A stretch of 64,000 bases of DNA from Lachnospira pectinoschiza. GTDB taxonomy: Bacteria > Bacillota > Clostridia > Lachnospirales > Lachnospiraceae. Below the pieces are notes generated by a model, which was given only the letters and a program-made list of their open reading frames with translations, ran no database searches and was not told the DNA's origin. The DNA lies in contig NZ_JAJCRR010000002.1 in assembly GCF_020564355.1 (NCBI RefSeq), positions 62,001-126,000 on the forward strand, read 5' to 3'. Of this stretch, positions 26,368 to 35,564 are shown in pieces; position 1 is the stretch's first letter, and each line of letters starts with the position of its first letter. The translations under genes and the position numbers were made by a program.

Positions 26368-27291
26368 ATGACACTGACACAATTAAAATATGCGATTACC
26401 GTATCGGAAGCAGGTTCCATGAATCAGGCGGCAAAGGAACTTTTTATTTCACAGCCGAGCCTGTCGCTTGCCATACGGGACTTAGAAGAGGAAATCGGTG
26501 TGGAACTGTTCCGGCGTAGCAGCCGCGGTATTTTACTGACACCGGACGGCGAAGAATTTATTGGATATGCCAAACAGGTCGTAGAGCAGTATCAGTTAAT
26601 TGAATCCAAGTATGTACAGAAAGAAAAAGTAAAGAAAAAATTCAGTGTTTCCATGCAGCATTATACCTTTGCGGTCAATGCTTTTGTGGAGATGGTGAAA
26701 CAGTTTGGCATGGATGAGTATGAATTTGCAGTGCATGAAACAAAGACGTATGAAGTTATTGAAGATGTCAGAACGTTCCGCAGTGAAATCGGTATATTGT
26801 ATCTGAATGAATTTAACCGGAAAGTGCTGACCAAGCTTTTTGCCGAGTATAATCTGGAATTCCATGAAATTCTGCGGTGTGGTGTATATGTATATATGTG
26901 GAAAGGACATCCGCTTGCAAATAAAAAAGAAATTGATATGGAAGAACTGGCGGAGTATCCGTGCCTGTCCTTTGAGCAGGGAAGTTACAATTCCTTTTAT
27001 TTTGCAGAGGAAGTTTTAAGCACCTATCAGTATAAGCGGCTGATTAAGGCAAATGACCGCGCAACCATGTTAAATCTGATGGTGGGACTCAATGGATTTA
27101 CATTGTGTTCCGGTATTATCTGTGAGGAATTAAACGGTTCGGAATACTGTGCAGTCAAACTCAAATCCAATGAAGAAATGTCAATTGGATATTTGTATAG
27201 AAAAGGTGTTGCCATCAGTCTTCTGGGACAGAAATACCTTGATGAAATCGCAAAATATCAGGATAAAGCAATGGGCAGTTATGTCATATAA
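26368..27291 (+). CDS. LysR-type transcriptional regulator
   Basis: 307 residues. The winged helix-turn-helix is at residues 1-60 (LKYAITVSEAGSMNQAAKELFISQPSLSLAIRDLEEE) and is followed by an effector-binding domain of two alpha/beta lobes (FAVHETKTYEVIEDV near 110, EIGILYLNEF near 132, CGVYVYMWKGHPLA near 172). It would act as a dimer on DNA, with an unknown small ligand. It points toward the FIST gene 165 bases downstream rather than away from a divergent target. It may control the FIST/chemoreceptor/hydrogenase genes, but no T-N11-A box was established. Confidence 0.92.
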   Translation: MTLTQLKYAITVSEAGSMNQAAKELFISQPSLSLAIRDLEEEIGVELFRRSSRGILLTPDGEEFIGYAKQVVEQYQLIESKYVQKEKVKKKFSVSMQHYTFAVNAFVEMVKQFGMDEYEFAVHETKTYEVIEDVRTFRSEIGILYLNEFNRKVLTKLFAEYNLEFHEILRCGVYVYMWKGHPLANKKEIDMEELAEYPCLSFEQGSYNSFYFAEEVLSTYQYKRLIKANDRATMLNLMVGLNGFTLCSGIICEELNGSEYCAVKLKSNEEMSIGYLYRKGVAISLLGQKYLDEIAKYQDKAMGSYVI

Positions 27292-27455
27292 AATCCCAAA
27301 GACAGTGTTTAAAATACTGGTAAAGATACATAAACAATGATATGATATAAAAGTCAGAATATAAAAAGTCATTTTTGCTGACAGGTGATGAAAAAATATA
27401 AATGCACCGGTGAGTAAAAAATAATTTATAAAAACGAAAGAAGGGGTATAAGCGT

Positions 27456-28520
27456 ATGGAGCAGTTTGTTGGAATGAGCAAAACAGGCAGCATAAAAGAA
27501 GCTGCCGAAGGATTAAAAAATCCTCAGTTTTTAATACTGTTTGACAGCAGTAAAGAACGTTTTAAAGAAAGCGTATCACAGCTGGAAGAAATGTTTCCGG
27601 GTGTGCCAAGTATTGGGTGTGTGGGACAGTTTTACGGAAAGACACAGGTGCTTGAAAATGGTGTTATGGTTGTTGGATTTTCCGGTGGAATCCGTGCGGC
27701 AGCGGATGTTTTTACTGATGTATCCACAATGCCGGTAAAATGTATCAGAAAATTCCAGCAGAATGTTACAAATATCAGTGCATCAGCGGATAATACCGTG
27801 TTAATTGATTTTTGCAGCGGCAATGATGAATGTGTGCTGGCAACGATGGAATCCGTTCTGAAAAGCAAAAAGATTCAGCTGACCGGCGGAACGGCATGGG
27901 AAGGACTGGTATGCTGTAACGGACAGGTTTATGAAGATGCCTGCGCTTATGCACTGGTTAAAAATGAATCCGGCAGGGTTAAGGTTTATAAAGAAAATAT
28001 TTATCTGCGTAAAGATGCAGTAAAGCATATTGTTACGAAGTCTGAACCGCGTACTTATACGATTCAGGAAATTGACGGCAGACGGGCGGAAGACGTTTAT
28101 ACAAAAGAACTGGGTATTTCGCCGGAAAATATTACGGAACAGACCATGGTAAATCCGCTTGGACGTGTTATCGGTGATGAAACCTATATTATTTCGATTA
28201 AAGAGCGTACCGGAAACGGCAGCTTTTCCTGCTACAGAAAAGTAAACCCAAAGGATAACATCTGTTTTTTACAGGCGGGAGATCACAAGCAGATTTTACA
28301 GGAAACCATTGAAAGTATCCATAAAGATTTTTCAAAGATTTCGGGCGTATTTTCGGTAAACTGCCTGTTCCGGTATCTGTATTTCCAGCAGAAAGGTTTT
28401 GTGAACGAATATCTTGAAGAAATGGGAAAGCTTGGCAGTCATGCAGGACTTGTCGGACTGGGGGAGCATTATAACGGACAGCATACGAATCAGACAATGT
28501 CAGCAGTGGTATTTGAGTAA
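27456..28520 (+). CDS. FIST domain sensory protein
   Basis: 354 residues with the FIST N-terminal part (VPSIGCVGQFYGKTQVLENGVMVV near 50-73, TGGTAWEGL near 140) and the FIST C-terminal part (EIDGRRAEDVYTKELG near 205, HKQILQETIES near 275, SVNCLFRYLYFQQKGF near 300, GLVGLGEHYNGQHTNQTMSAVV at the end). FIST is a predicted small-molecule sensor domain usually linked to signal transduction; no enzymatic residues are expected. There is no signal peptide, so it is cytoplasmic. AAGAAGGGG precedes ATG 27456. It sits 63 bases ahead of a soluble chemoreceptor and should report to it; that link is inference from gene order. Confidence 0.88.
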   Translation: MEQFVGMSKTGSIKEAAEGLKNPQFLILFDSSKERFKESVSQLEEMFPGVPSIGCVGQFYGKTQVLENGVMVVGFSGGIRAAADVFTDVSTMPVKCIRKFQQNVTNISASADNTVLIDFCSGNDECVLATMESVLKSKKIQLTGGTAWEGLVCCNGQVYEDACAYALVKNESGRVKVYKENIYLRKDAVKHIVTKSEPRTYTIQEIDGRRAEDVYTKELGISPENITEQTMVNPLGRVIGDETYIISIKERTGNGSFSCYRKVNPKDNICFLQAGDHKQILQETIESIHKDFSKISGVFSVNCLFRYLYFQQKGFVNEYLEEMGKLGSHAGLVGLGEHYNGQHTNQTMSAVVFE

Positions 28521-28583
28521 ACACTAATAGCTTTAATGGCAGATGAGCGGTATCATGACAGGAACGTTAGAAAAGAGGTACAT

Positions 28584-29546
28584 ATGGGATTATTTCATAA
28601 AAATAAACAAAAAGAAGCTGTACAGGAAGTAAAACAGCCGCAGATTTCGTTGGAAGATAAGGCGTATCCGATTATTTATACGGCAAATTATATATCAGAG
28701 CGCTTTGAAAATCTTTCCGATGAAGAAGTGGTTGTCAGCAATCAGATTGTCGGGATTAAAGAGGCGTTTGATAATGTTTTAACAGAGATGGACCGGTTAT
28801 CTGTACAGATTCAGAATTTCGGAAATACATTTTCGGGAATACAGAATGCATCGGAGAATTTCAGCAGTGTGCGTGACGGCATTATTGCATCTGTAGATAC
28901 GGCACAGGAAAAGGTGCGCGAATTAAAAGCGGACTCTGCGCGTGTAACAGACAGCTTTCATGTAATGGATACGACATTCCAGAATCTGGAGCAGGCAGTC
29001 GGAGAAATTAAAGAGTGTACACAGGGAATCGTTGATGTGGCAAACCAGACCAATATGCTTGCGTTAAATGCTTCAATTGAAGCGGCAAGAGCCGGTGAGC
29101 AGGGCAGAGGGTTTGCGGTTGTTGCGGAACAGGTTCGTGAACTTGCAGACGAAATTAAAAATCTGATTCAGGTTATCAGTGAAAGAATCAAGAATGTAGA
29201 GGACGGCACAGGAGAATTAAGCCGTTCCCTGCGAGAGTCAGAACAGATTTTAGACGAGAATACGGAAAATGTAAATTCGGCGCATGACATTTTTGAGGAA
29301 ATTAAAGGGAAGGCAGATGCAATCGGACAGGTGCAGAACAACATTGCAGATGCAATTCAGGATTCAACGAAAGAAGTGGAAAAAATTTCTGATTTTGTAG
29401 TGTTATCCAGAACATATTATGATAAAGTGCTTTCTTGTATTGAAGATATTGAAAAAAGTGATAACATAAAGACAGCGGTGTTTGATGACATCAGAAATAT
29501 GCTTTTACAGGTTGAACCATTGGCAAAGGATATATCAAAACAATAA
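28584..29546 (+). CDS. Soluble methyl-accepting chemotaxis protein
   Basis: 320 residues from ATG 28584 (AGAGGT just upstream; the in-frame ATG at 28536 has no ribosome site). There is no membrane segment. A short Lys/Gln-rich N-terminus leads into a helical region and the MCP signalling hairpin tip [22 protein letters not shown] near residues 151-172, then [16 protein letters not shown]. It is shorter than membrane receptors and has no HAMP or sensor domain of its own, so it should take its signal from a partner. The FIST protein upstream and the hydrogenase 22 bases downstream are the obvious candidates. It would couple to CheW/CheA, which are not in this window. Confidence 0.92.
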   Translation: MGLFHKNKQKEAVQEVKQPQISLEDKAYPIIYTANYISERFENLSDEEVVVSNQIVGIKEAFDNVLTEMDRLSVQIQNFGNTFSGIQNASENFSSVRDGIIASVDTAQEKVRELKADSARVTDSFHVMDTTFQNLEQAVGEIKECTQGIVDVANQTNMLALNASIEAARAGEQGRGFAVVAEQVRELADEIKNLIQVISERIKNVEDGTGELSRSLRESEQILDENTENVNSAHDIFEEIKGKADAIGQVQNNIADAIQDSTKEVEKISDFVVLSRTYYDKVLSCIEDIEKSDNIKTAVFDDIRNMLLQVEPLAKDISKQ

Positions 29547-29568
29547 TATGTAGAAAAGAGGAAGAATT

Positions 29569-31029
29569 ATGCTGACAAATGACGCAACAATTTTAAAAAT
29601 AAAACACGAAGTTCTGTATCAGGTGGCAAAGCTTGCCTATGCAGGTGAATTTGATGAGAAAAAAGACGAACTTGCTTATAAATTAATTCCGGGGCCGAAG
29701 CCGCAGTTTCGCTGCTGCGTCTATAAGGAAAGAGAAATCGTCCGCCAGAGAGTAAGACTGGCGGAGGGTTTATGTCCGACAGAGAGTGACCACAGTGGTT
29801 CTAAAAATGTAATTCAGGTAATAGAGTCTGCGTGTGCAGACTGTCCGTTATCCCACTATATTGTAACGGATAACTGCCGTAAATGTATGGCAAAGGCCTG
29901 TCAGCAGTCCTGCAAGTTCGGGGCAATTTCAATGGGCAGGGACAGAGCCTATATTGACCCGGACAAATGTAAGGAGTGCGGCATGTGTGCAAAAAACTGT
30001 CCGTACAATGCGATTGCGGATTTAATCCGTCCATGTAAAAAAGTCTGTCCCGTCAACGCAATTACCATGGATGAAAATGGCATCTGCGTGATTGATGAAG
30101 AAAAATGTATCCGCTGCGGACAGTGTATTCACAGATGTCCGTTTGGTGCGATCGGTTCAAAGACCGACATTGTGGCAATTATAAAAGATATGCTGGCAGG
30201 TAAAAAAGTCATTGCGATGTTTGCACCGGCAATTGAGGGACAGTTTGGCAGGGAAATCACAATGTCAAGTATTCGTACTGCCTGCAAAAAGATTGGATTT
30301 GCTGATATGGTGGAAGTCGGACTCGGCGGTGATATGACAGCGGCGGCTGAAGCGGCAGAGTGGCTCGAAGCACACGAGCAGGGCAAAAAGATGACAACCT
30401 CCTGCTGTCCGGCATTTGTCAACATGATCCGCAAGCACTATCCGGAACTGGCAGACAACATTTCAACAACGGTTTCGCCGATGTGTGCGGTATCCCGTAT
30501 GTTAAAGGCAAAGGATCCGGGTACGGTAACGGTATTTGTAGGACCTTGTATTGCCAAAAAGAGCGAAGTCAAGGATAATGACATTGAGGGCAATGCAGAT
30601 TATGTATTAACAATCGGTGAATTCCGTGCAATGATGCGTGCAAAAGACGTGCAGTTTGAGCCGGAAGAAAATGATTCACAGCAGGCAAGTGTATACGGTA
30701 AGCGTTTCGGAAACGGCGGCGGCGTAACAGCGGCAGTGTTAAAGAGCATGGAAGAAACAGGCACAGATACATCGGGACTGACAGTTGAAAAATGTGCCGG
30801 TGCGGCAGAAGTAAAGAAAGCATTAACATTGATGAAGGTCGGACGCCTTCAGGCAGATTTTGTAGAAGGCATGATGTGCGAAGGCGGATGTGTAGGCGGA
30901 CCGAGCCAGCACAGAAGCGAGATGCAGTTTAAGAAAGACCGCGACACACTGATTGCAGAAGCAGATGACAGAGGTGTTCATGAAAATCTGGAATCTGTAG
31001 ATATGGAAGCATTTGCGATGCACCGCTAG
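29569..31029 (+). CDS. [FeFe] hydrogenase, group B-like
   Basis: 486 residues. An N-terminal domain of about 100 residues is followed by ferredoxin-type cysteine clusters (CRKCMAKACQQSC near 104, CKECGMCAKNCPYN near 133, CKKVCPVN near 156, CIRCGQCIHRCPFG near 177) and the H-cluster domain: L1 TSCCPAFV near 277, L2 GPCIAKKSE near 325, L3 EGMMCEGGCVGGP near 434. All expected cluster cysteines are present. The TSCCPAF and GPC forms, in place of TSCCPxW and MPC, point to the group B enzymes rather than the main fermentative group A; their role is poorly known. It would reduce protons or oxidise H2 with ferredoxin in the cytoplasm. It lacks the PAS domain typical of the sensory group C. Confidence 0.9.
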   Translation: MLTNDATILKIKHEVLYQVAKLAYAGEFDEKKDELAYKLIPGPKPQFRCCVYKEREIVRQRVRLAEGLCPTESDHSGSKNVIQVIESACADCPLSHYIVTDNCRKCMAKACQQSCKFGAISMGRDRAYIDPDKCKECGMCAKNCPYNAIADLIRPCKKVCPVNAITMDENGICVIDEEKCIRCGQCIHRCPFGAIGSKTDIVAIIKDMLAGKKVIAMFAPAIEGQFGREITMSSIRTACKKIGFADMVEVGLGGDMTAAAEAAEWLEAHEQGKKMTTSCCPAFVNMIRKHYPELADNISTTVSPMCAVSRMLKAKDPGTVTVFVGPCIAKKSEVKDNDIEGNADYVLTIGEFRAMMRAKDVQFEPEENDSQQASVYGKRFGNGGGVTAAVLKSMEETGTDTSGLTVEKCAGAAEVKKALTLMKVGRLQADFVEGMMCEGGCVGGPSQHRSEMQFKKDRDTLIAEADDRGVHENLESVDMEAFAMHR

Positions 31030-31033
31030 ACTT

Positions 31034-31105
31034 GCATTTTTGCAGAAAACGCCTCAACGTTGTCACTTAACTTCGGCTTTTTTCTGCAAAAAATGCGGGA
31101 GAGGG
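31034..31105 (+). ncRNA. Hairpin with conserved loop, copy 1
   Basis: Four bases after the hydrogenase stop, GCATTTTTGCAGAAAA (31034-31049) pairs with 31078-31096, with one bulged base. The loop holds TCAACGTTGTCACTTAACTTC, and GAGAGGG follows the stem at 31099-31105. The same loop and GAGAGGG occur at 44019-44090 on a stem of unrelated sequence. The conserved loop on a variable but paired stem suggests an RNA element in the 3' untranslated region. I do not know a name for it. Confidence 0.6.
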
Positions 31106-31182
31106 TGGCAACGGGAGTGCGCGGCGCATTGTTTATTAATAAAACAGGTGGATGACCTGATTAAAAGAGGATTTGGACAGGT

Positions 31183-31743
31183 ATGAGATTTGATAAGATT
31201 GAAAAGGTGCATGAAGGTGCATTTATTGACCGGTATAATGTAAGTTATACAACCCAGGATCAACGGAAAAAGGTCTATGAGATTATCAGCAGAAATAAGG
31301 ATTTAAAGACACTGGAGGATTTGCATAATCCGCATACAGACGGCGTTGTAATTATTATGACAGATGCCGGTGGTGAAAAAATTCTCTTAAATAAGGAGTT
31401 CCGCATGGCTGTCGGGGAGTGTGTATACAACTTCCCGGCAGGGCTGATTGACAGTGGTGAAACACCGAAGGAAGCGGCGGCAAGGGAATTAAGGGAAGAA
31501 ACAGGACTTGAGATTGTTGAGATTGCCGACCAGCTTTATGACAGCTACAGCGCCATCGGATTTTCCAATGAAACCAATGCTGTTGTGATCGGTACAGCAG
31601 CAGGCACATTTGCGCCGAGTACGTCTACGATGGAAGAAATTCAGGCAGGCTGGTATACCAAAGAAGAAGTAAAGAATTTATTGAAAAATAAGCATTTTGC
31701 GGCAAGAACGCAGGCATACTGTTACTTGTGGGCAATGAATTAA
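31183..31743 (+). CDS. NUDIX hydrolase (ADP-ribose pyrophosphatase-like)
   Basis: 186 residues with a complete Nudix box at about 87-109 (GLIDSGETPKEAAARELREE, then TGLE), whose REE glutamates bind magnesium. It resembles YjhB/NudF-type ADP-ribose pyrophosphatases, which cleave nucleoside diphosphates linked to another group. The substrate is not certain. ATG 31183 has a weak AGG upstream. Its stop lies 17 bases before the GTG start of the lipoprotein gene, which suggests one transcript. Confidence 0.88.
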   Translation: MRFDKIEKVHEGAFIDRYNVSYTTQDQRKKVYEIISRNKDLKTLEDLHNPHTDGVVIIMTDAGGEKILLNKEFRMAVGECVYNFPAGLIDSGETPKEAAARELREETGLEIVEIADQLYDSYSAIGFSNETNAVVIGTAAGTFAPSTSTMEEIQAGWYTKEEVKNLLKNKHFAARTQAYCYLWAMN

Positions 31744-31760
31744 GAAAGAGTGGGAAAAAC

Positions 31761-32546
31761 GTGAGAAAAAAGACAATTTTGACAATGGTATTGCTGCTGG
31801 CAACAGTTATGCTGATGCCGCTTTCAGGCTGCAAAAATAAGAAAGTAATACCGGTATTTACGTATGAAAAAAACGAAGATGATACCATTACGATAACGGG
31901 GCTGACCGATAAAGGCAGAGCGGATTCTAAGCTTACGATACCGGCACAGCTTGACGGCAGTACGGTAACAGCAGTTGCGGGAGAAGCATTTCGTGATGAC
32001 TACAATGTAACCGAAGTGGTATTTGAAGAAGGCGTAAAAAGTATCGGTGACAATGTATTTTTAAACTGTACCATGTTACAGACCATTGCATTTCCACAGT
32101 CACTGGAAAATGTGGGGACACATGTTGTAACCAATACACGCTGGGAGAAGAGTCGTCTGGAAAGCAGCAATGAAATTATTGTCAATAATATTTTACTTGC
32201 GGTGAAAGAAAACCTTACAGAGTATACAGTACCGGAAAATGTTGTGAGCATTGGCTCGGGTGTCTTTTATGATAACACGGTATTGGAAAAAATCACGCTG
32301 AACAGCCGGGTAGAAGCAATCGGTAATTATGCATTTTCAGGATGTAGCAGCCTGACAAAGCTGGAGCTGCCGTCTTCTGTTAAAAAAATCGGTTATGCGG
32401 CATTTAACGGCTGTACAAAGCTGGAATTGTCTGTTAATTCCGGTGTGGAAGAAATCGGACAGGATGCATTTTTAGATGTGGAGCAGCTTGCATATGACGG
32501 AAAACTGACGGGTAGTCCGTGGGGCGCAAAAAGCATCAAAGAATAA
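31761..32546 (+). CDS. Leucine-rich-repeat (BspA-type) lipoprotein
   Basis: 261 residues from GTG 31761. An in-frame ATG at 31728 would overlap the Nudix gene, and the signal sequence begins cleanly at this GTG (VRKKTILTMVLLLATVMLMPLSGC). The lipobox LSGC marks a lipid-anchored outer-face protein. The mature part carries BspA-like LRR_5 repeats (VTEVVFEEGVKSIGDNVFLNC, TEYTVPENVVSIGSGVFYDN, LTKLELPSSVKKIGYAAFNGC). Such repeats mediate binding at the cell surface; the partner is unknown. Confidence 0.8.
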   Translation: MRKKTILTMVLLLATVMLMPLSGCKNKKVIPVFTYEKNEDDTITITGLTDKGRADSKLTIPAQLDGSTVTAVAGEAFRDDYNVTEVVFEEGVKSIGDNVFLNCTMLQTIAFPQSLENVGTHVVTNTRWEKSRLESSNEIIVNNILLAVKENLTEYTVPENVVSIGSGVFYDNTVLEKITLNSRVEAIGNYAFSGCSSLTKLELPSSVKKIGYAAFNGCTKLELSVNSGVEEIGQDAFLDVEQLAYDGKLTGSPWGAKSIKE

Positions 32547-32577
32547 AGCAAAGAATAAATGAGAACGGAGGCGGCAT

Positions 32578-33501
32578 ATGAAGGTTACAGACAGACATTT
32601 TTTATCGGCAGACCATAAGAATCACATCCACGTGAAAATCTGGGAGCCGGAAGGAAACGTGCAGGGTGTCATTCAGATTGCACACGGCATGATTGATTAT
32701 ATTGAACGTTATACGGCGATGGCAGAATATTTTGCAAAAAAAGGTTATGTCGTTGCAGGAAATGACCATCTGGGACATGGTGATTCTGTTTTGACAAAGG
32801 AAGATTATGGATATTTTACGGAAAAAAATGCAAGCCGTTGTGTCGTTGAAGATATGCATAAGCTGACGGCGATTATGAAAAAGAAATATCCCGATGTTCC
32901 GTATTTTCTGCTTGGACACAGCATGGGATCATTTTTGTCACGAAGATATATTACGGAATATGGCTATGAATTAAACGGTGTATTGCTGCTTGGTACAGGC
33001 AATCAGCCCGATATTGTTGTAAAATCGGGAATTTTGCTGGCAAAACTGGTAAGACTGATTAAGGGTGAGCGTTACCGCAGTCCGTTTTTAAATCATCTGA
33101 TGTTTGGCAGTTACAATGCAAGAGTTGTCAATCCGGTAACGGATAAAGACTGGGTGTGTGGCAATGCTGAGGTGATTAAAGAATACGTGGCAGATGAAAA
33201 ATGCAGCTATCTGTTTACAGTAAACGGATATCTTGGACTGTTGGATACGATTGCCTATGTAAAGAAAGTATCCAATATCCGTAAAGTACCAAGAGATCTT
33301 CCGGTGATACTGGCAGCAGGGACAAAAGACCCGGTGGGCGGTTATGGCAGAGATGTCAAAAAGCTGTTTGTGACTTACAGCAGGCATTTTTACGATGTGG
33401 AATTGCGGCTGTATGAGGATTGCAGACATGAGCTGCACAATGAACTGATACAGGAAGATGTATTTGAGGATTTATACCAGTGGATTTGTAAGCATAGATA
33501 A
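32578..33501 (+). CDS. Alpha/beta hydrolase (lysophospholipase/monoacylglycerol lipase-like)
   Basis: 307 residues of the serine-aminopeptidase S33 / Hydrolase_4 type. The oxyanion region is QIAHGMIDYIERY near residue 37, NDHLGHGDS near 61, and the nucleophile elbow LLGHSMGSF near 115 (Ser in GHSMG). A late Asp (GTKDPVGG near 246) and His (DCRHELHNE near 282) complete the triad. No signal peptide; cytoplasmic. Likely an esterase or lipase on monoacylglycerol- or lysophospholipid-like substrates, unproven. ATG 32578 follows GGAGG closely. Confidence 0.9.
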   Translation: MKVTDRHFLSADHKNHIHVKIWEPEGNVQGVIQIAHGMIDYIERYTAMAEYFAKKGYVVAGNDHLGHGDSVLTKEDYGYFTEKNASRCVVEDMHKLTAIMKKKYPDVPYFLLGHSMGSFLSRRYITEYGYELNGVLLLGTGNQPDIVVKSGILLAKLVRLIKGERYRSPFLNHLMFGSYNARVVNPVTDKDWVCGNAEVIKEYVADEKCSYLFTVNGYLGLLDTIAYVKKVSNIRKVPRDLPVILAAGTKDPVGGYGRDVKKLFVTYSRHFYDVELRLYEDCRHELHNELIQEDVFEDLYQWICKHR

Positions 33502-33513
33502 GGAAGGAAAAGG

Positions 33514-34074
33514 ATGAAGGTATATACATTTTTAACAGATGGGTTTGAAACAGTGGAAGCACTGGCGGTTATTGATATTTTAAGGAGAGCGGGTATTGAA
33601 GTGGAAACGGTATCCATTACCGGAAATGAACAAGTATGTTCGGCTCAGAATATTACAGTAAAGGCGGATACATTATTTAAGGCTCAGCCGGTTTGTAAAG
33701 AAGACGTTTTATTCTTGCCGGGAGGTCCCGGACATAAGCAGTATAATGAATGTAAGCCGCTTTTGAAACTGCTTGAAAAGCACCACGCAGAAGGCGGACG
33801 GATTGCTGCAATCTGTGCAGCACCGAGTATTTTAGGACACCTTGGCATATTAAACGGAAAGAAGGCAACGGCATTTCCGGGCTTTGAAAAGGATTTAACA
33901 GGGGCAGAAGTGCTTACCGCACCAGTCAAAGTGGTGACAGACGGCAATATTACAACGGCAAGAGGCATGGGGGCTTCTATTGAACTCGGACTTGAACTTG
34001 TCAGACTACTGATAAGTGAAGAAAAAGCACAGGAAATCGGACGATCTGTGCAGTATCTGGAAAAGCAGGCATAA
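33514..34074 (+). CDS. DJ-1/PfpI family protein
   Basis: 186 residues of the DJ-1 (ThiJ/YajL) subfamily. The nucleophile elbow AAICAAPSILG near residue 102 carries the reactive cysteine, and the oxyanion-side LPGGPGH lies near 69. The conserved Glu near residue 16 (FETVEALA) is also present. Members act as stress-response deglycases or chaperones; the exact role is disputed. Spaced 12 bases from the hydrolase and 5 bases from dacF, it is in a likely operon. AAGGAAAAGG precedes ATG 33514. Confidence 0.9.
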   Translation: MKVYTFLTDGFETVEALAVIDILRRAGIEVETVSITGNEQVCSAQNITVKADTLFKAQPVCKEDVLFLPGGPGHKQYNECKPLLKLLEKHHAEGGRIAAICAAPSILGHLGILNGKKATAFPGFEKDLTGAEVLTAPVKVVTDGNITTARGMGASIELGLELVRLLISEEKAQEIGRSVQYLEKQA

Positions 34075-34079
34075 GAATC

Positions 34080-35159
34080 ATGGAAAATGAATACTTAGAC
34101 AGTTACGAAAGAGCCAAAAGAGCGGATAGAGAGAGAAGAAGTCATGCCAGGCAGATGAAGCGCAGAAGGCAGAAGCGTTTAAAAATGATAAAGGGAGCGA
34201 TAACGGCTGCTGTTGCCGTCGTAATTGCAGTATGCTGTATTTTGTATACAACCTGCGGCGAAGGCGGTGGCCAGGCAGATGGCATTGATTCACAGCAGAT
34301 GGCGCAGGATGCCATGCAGGCACTGGCACAGATTTCAGAACCGGAACAGAAATTCAAATATCCGTCCGTCAGTGAAAATTATAAAGAAATCGTTTCGGAA
34401 GAAGTCAAAAGTCCGTATGTTGCATTACTCGACGTAGAAAACAGTCAGGTAATTGCAGGAAGGGGATACAACGAAAAGATTTATCCGGCTTCCATGACAA
34501 AGGTCATGACACTGATTGTTGCGGTAGAGCAGCTTCAGGATTTAAACCAGACCTATGCGCTGTCGTATGAGCTGCTGGACCCGCTGGTGCGTGAGCAGGC
34601 ATCCCGGGCGGGATTTGATCCGGGTGAAATGGTTACGGCAAAGGATTATCTGTATGGACTTGTACTGCCGTCAGGTGCAGATGCGGCGGTAGCCCTTTCA
34701 ATTATGACAGCCGGTTCAGAAGAAGCATTTGCGGATTTAATGAATCAGAAATGCAGTGAAATCGGCTTGAAAAATACACATTTTATGAATGCATCGGGGC
34801 TGTATGACGAACAGCAGTATACAACACCGGTTGAAATGGCAATGATTATGCAGTATGCAATGCAGAATCCGACATGCGCAGAGGTGCTTTCAACGTACCA
34901 GTATACCACGACACCGACGGCTCAGCACCCGGAGGGAATTAAGCTTTCCAGTACGATGTTTAGCAGAATGTATGGTAATGAAGTCGAGAATGTGACCATC
35001 ATGGCAGGAAAGACAGGATATACGCAGGAGGCGGGAAACTGCCTTGTAAGCTATGCACAAAAGAACGGGCATCACTATGTTGCATTGACAGCCGGGGCAT
35101 CTTACAAATGGCACGTCATTTTTGATGATTTTGAAATTTATAAAACCTATCTGCCGTAG
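34080..35159 (+). CDS. D-alanyl-D-alanine carboxypeptidase (penicillin-binding protein, DacF type)
   Basis: 359 residues. One N-terminal membrane segment at about 40-58 (ITAAVAVVIAVCCILY) follows a strongly basic cytoplasmic tail. The peptidase S11 domain carries SxxK in YPASMTKVMT near 140, the second motif PSGADAAVAL near 200 (SGA rather than the textbook SxN), and KTGYTQEAGNC near 310. It would trim the terminal D-Ala from peptidoglycan stem peptides outside the membrane. The mature protein is shorter than long DacA forms. The SGA motif is, as I recall, common in clostridial relatives, so activity is not excluded. Confidence 0.9.
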   Translation: MENEYLDSYERAKRADRERRSHARQMKRRRQKRLKMIKGAITAAVAVVIAVCCILYTTCGEGGGQADGIDSQQMAQDAMQALAQISEPEQKFKYPSVSENYKEIVSEEVKSPYVALLDVENSQVIAGRGYNEKIYPASMTKVMTLIVAVEQLQDLNQTYALSYELLDPLVREQASRAGFDPGEMVTAKDYLYGLVLPSGADAAVALSIMTAGSEEAFADLMNQKCSEIGLKNTHFMNASGLYDEQQYTTPVEMAMIMQYAMQNPTCAEVLSTYQYTTTPTAQHPEGIKLSSTMFSRMYGNEVENVTIMAGKTGYTQEAGNCLVSYAQKNGHHYVALTAGASYKWHVIFDDFEIYKTYLP

Positions 35160-35268
35160 TTTTTACAAAAATTGTCATAATAATTGATTTACGGCTGCAC
35201 ATACTAATACCAAGATAAGCAACGAAAAAAGTTCTTATCTAAAACAAATATCATGGAGGTGCAGTATT

Positions 35269-35478
35269 ATGACAAACTCTAATTCTAATTCAAAAACAAA
35301 GAAGGAAGCACAGGACGCACTTGACAGATTCAAGATGGAAGTTGCCTCAGAAATCGGTGTAAACTTAAAAGAAGGTTACAACGGTGATTTAACATCAGCA
35401 GAAGCAGGTTCTGTTGGCGGTAACATGGTTAAGAAGATGATTAAAAGACAGGAAGAGCAGATGTCACAGGGCAAGTAA
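35269..35478 (+). CDS. Alpha/beta-type small acid-soluble spore protein
   Basis: 69 residues with the family signatures: a Ser/Asn-rich head, DALDRFKMEVASEIGV, then GDLTSAEAGSVGGNMVKKMI. The Glu-Ile-Gly site where the germination protease GPR cuts is present (SEIGV). Such proteins coat and protect spore DNA and are made under sigma-G in the forespore. AUG is preceded by GGAGG. Its own terminator hairpin, just downstream, has been split by the IS element. Together with splB it supports sporulation. Confidence 0.95.
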   Translation: MTNSNSNSKTKKEAQDALDRFKMEVASEIGVNLKEGYNGDLTSAEAGSVGGNMVKKMIKRQEEQMSQGK

Positions 35479-35564
35479 TCTGTCGGTAAAAAGAAGATTG
35501 TGCCGGTGACACAAAAAAGAAAAGCCACAGTTTCCACGGAAGGGAGTATCCCAAAGTTTGTGTA

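Noticed and set aside
29569..31029. Sensory (group C) hydrogenase
   Set aside because: Despite the chemoreceptor neighbour it lacks a PAS domain and has group B-like cluster motifs.
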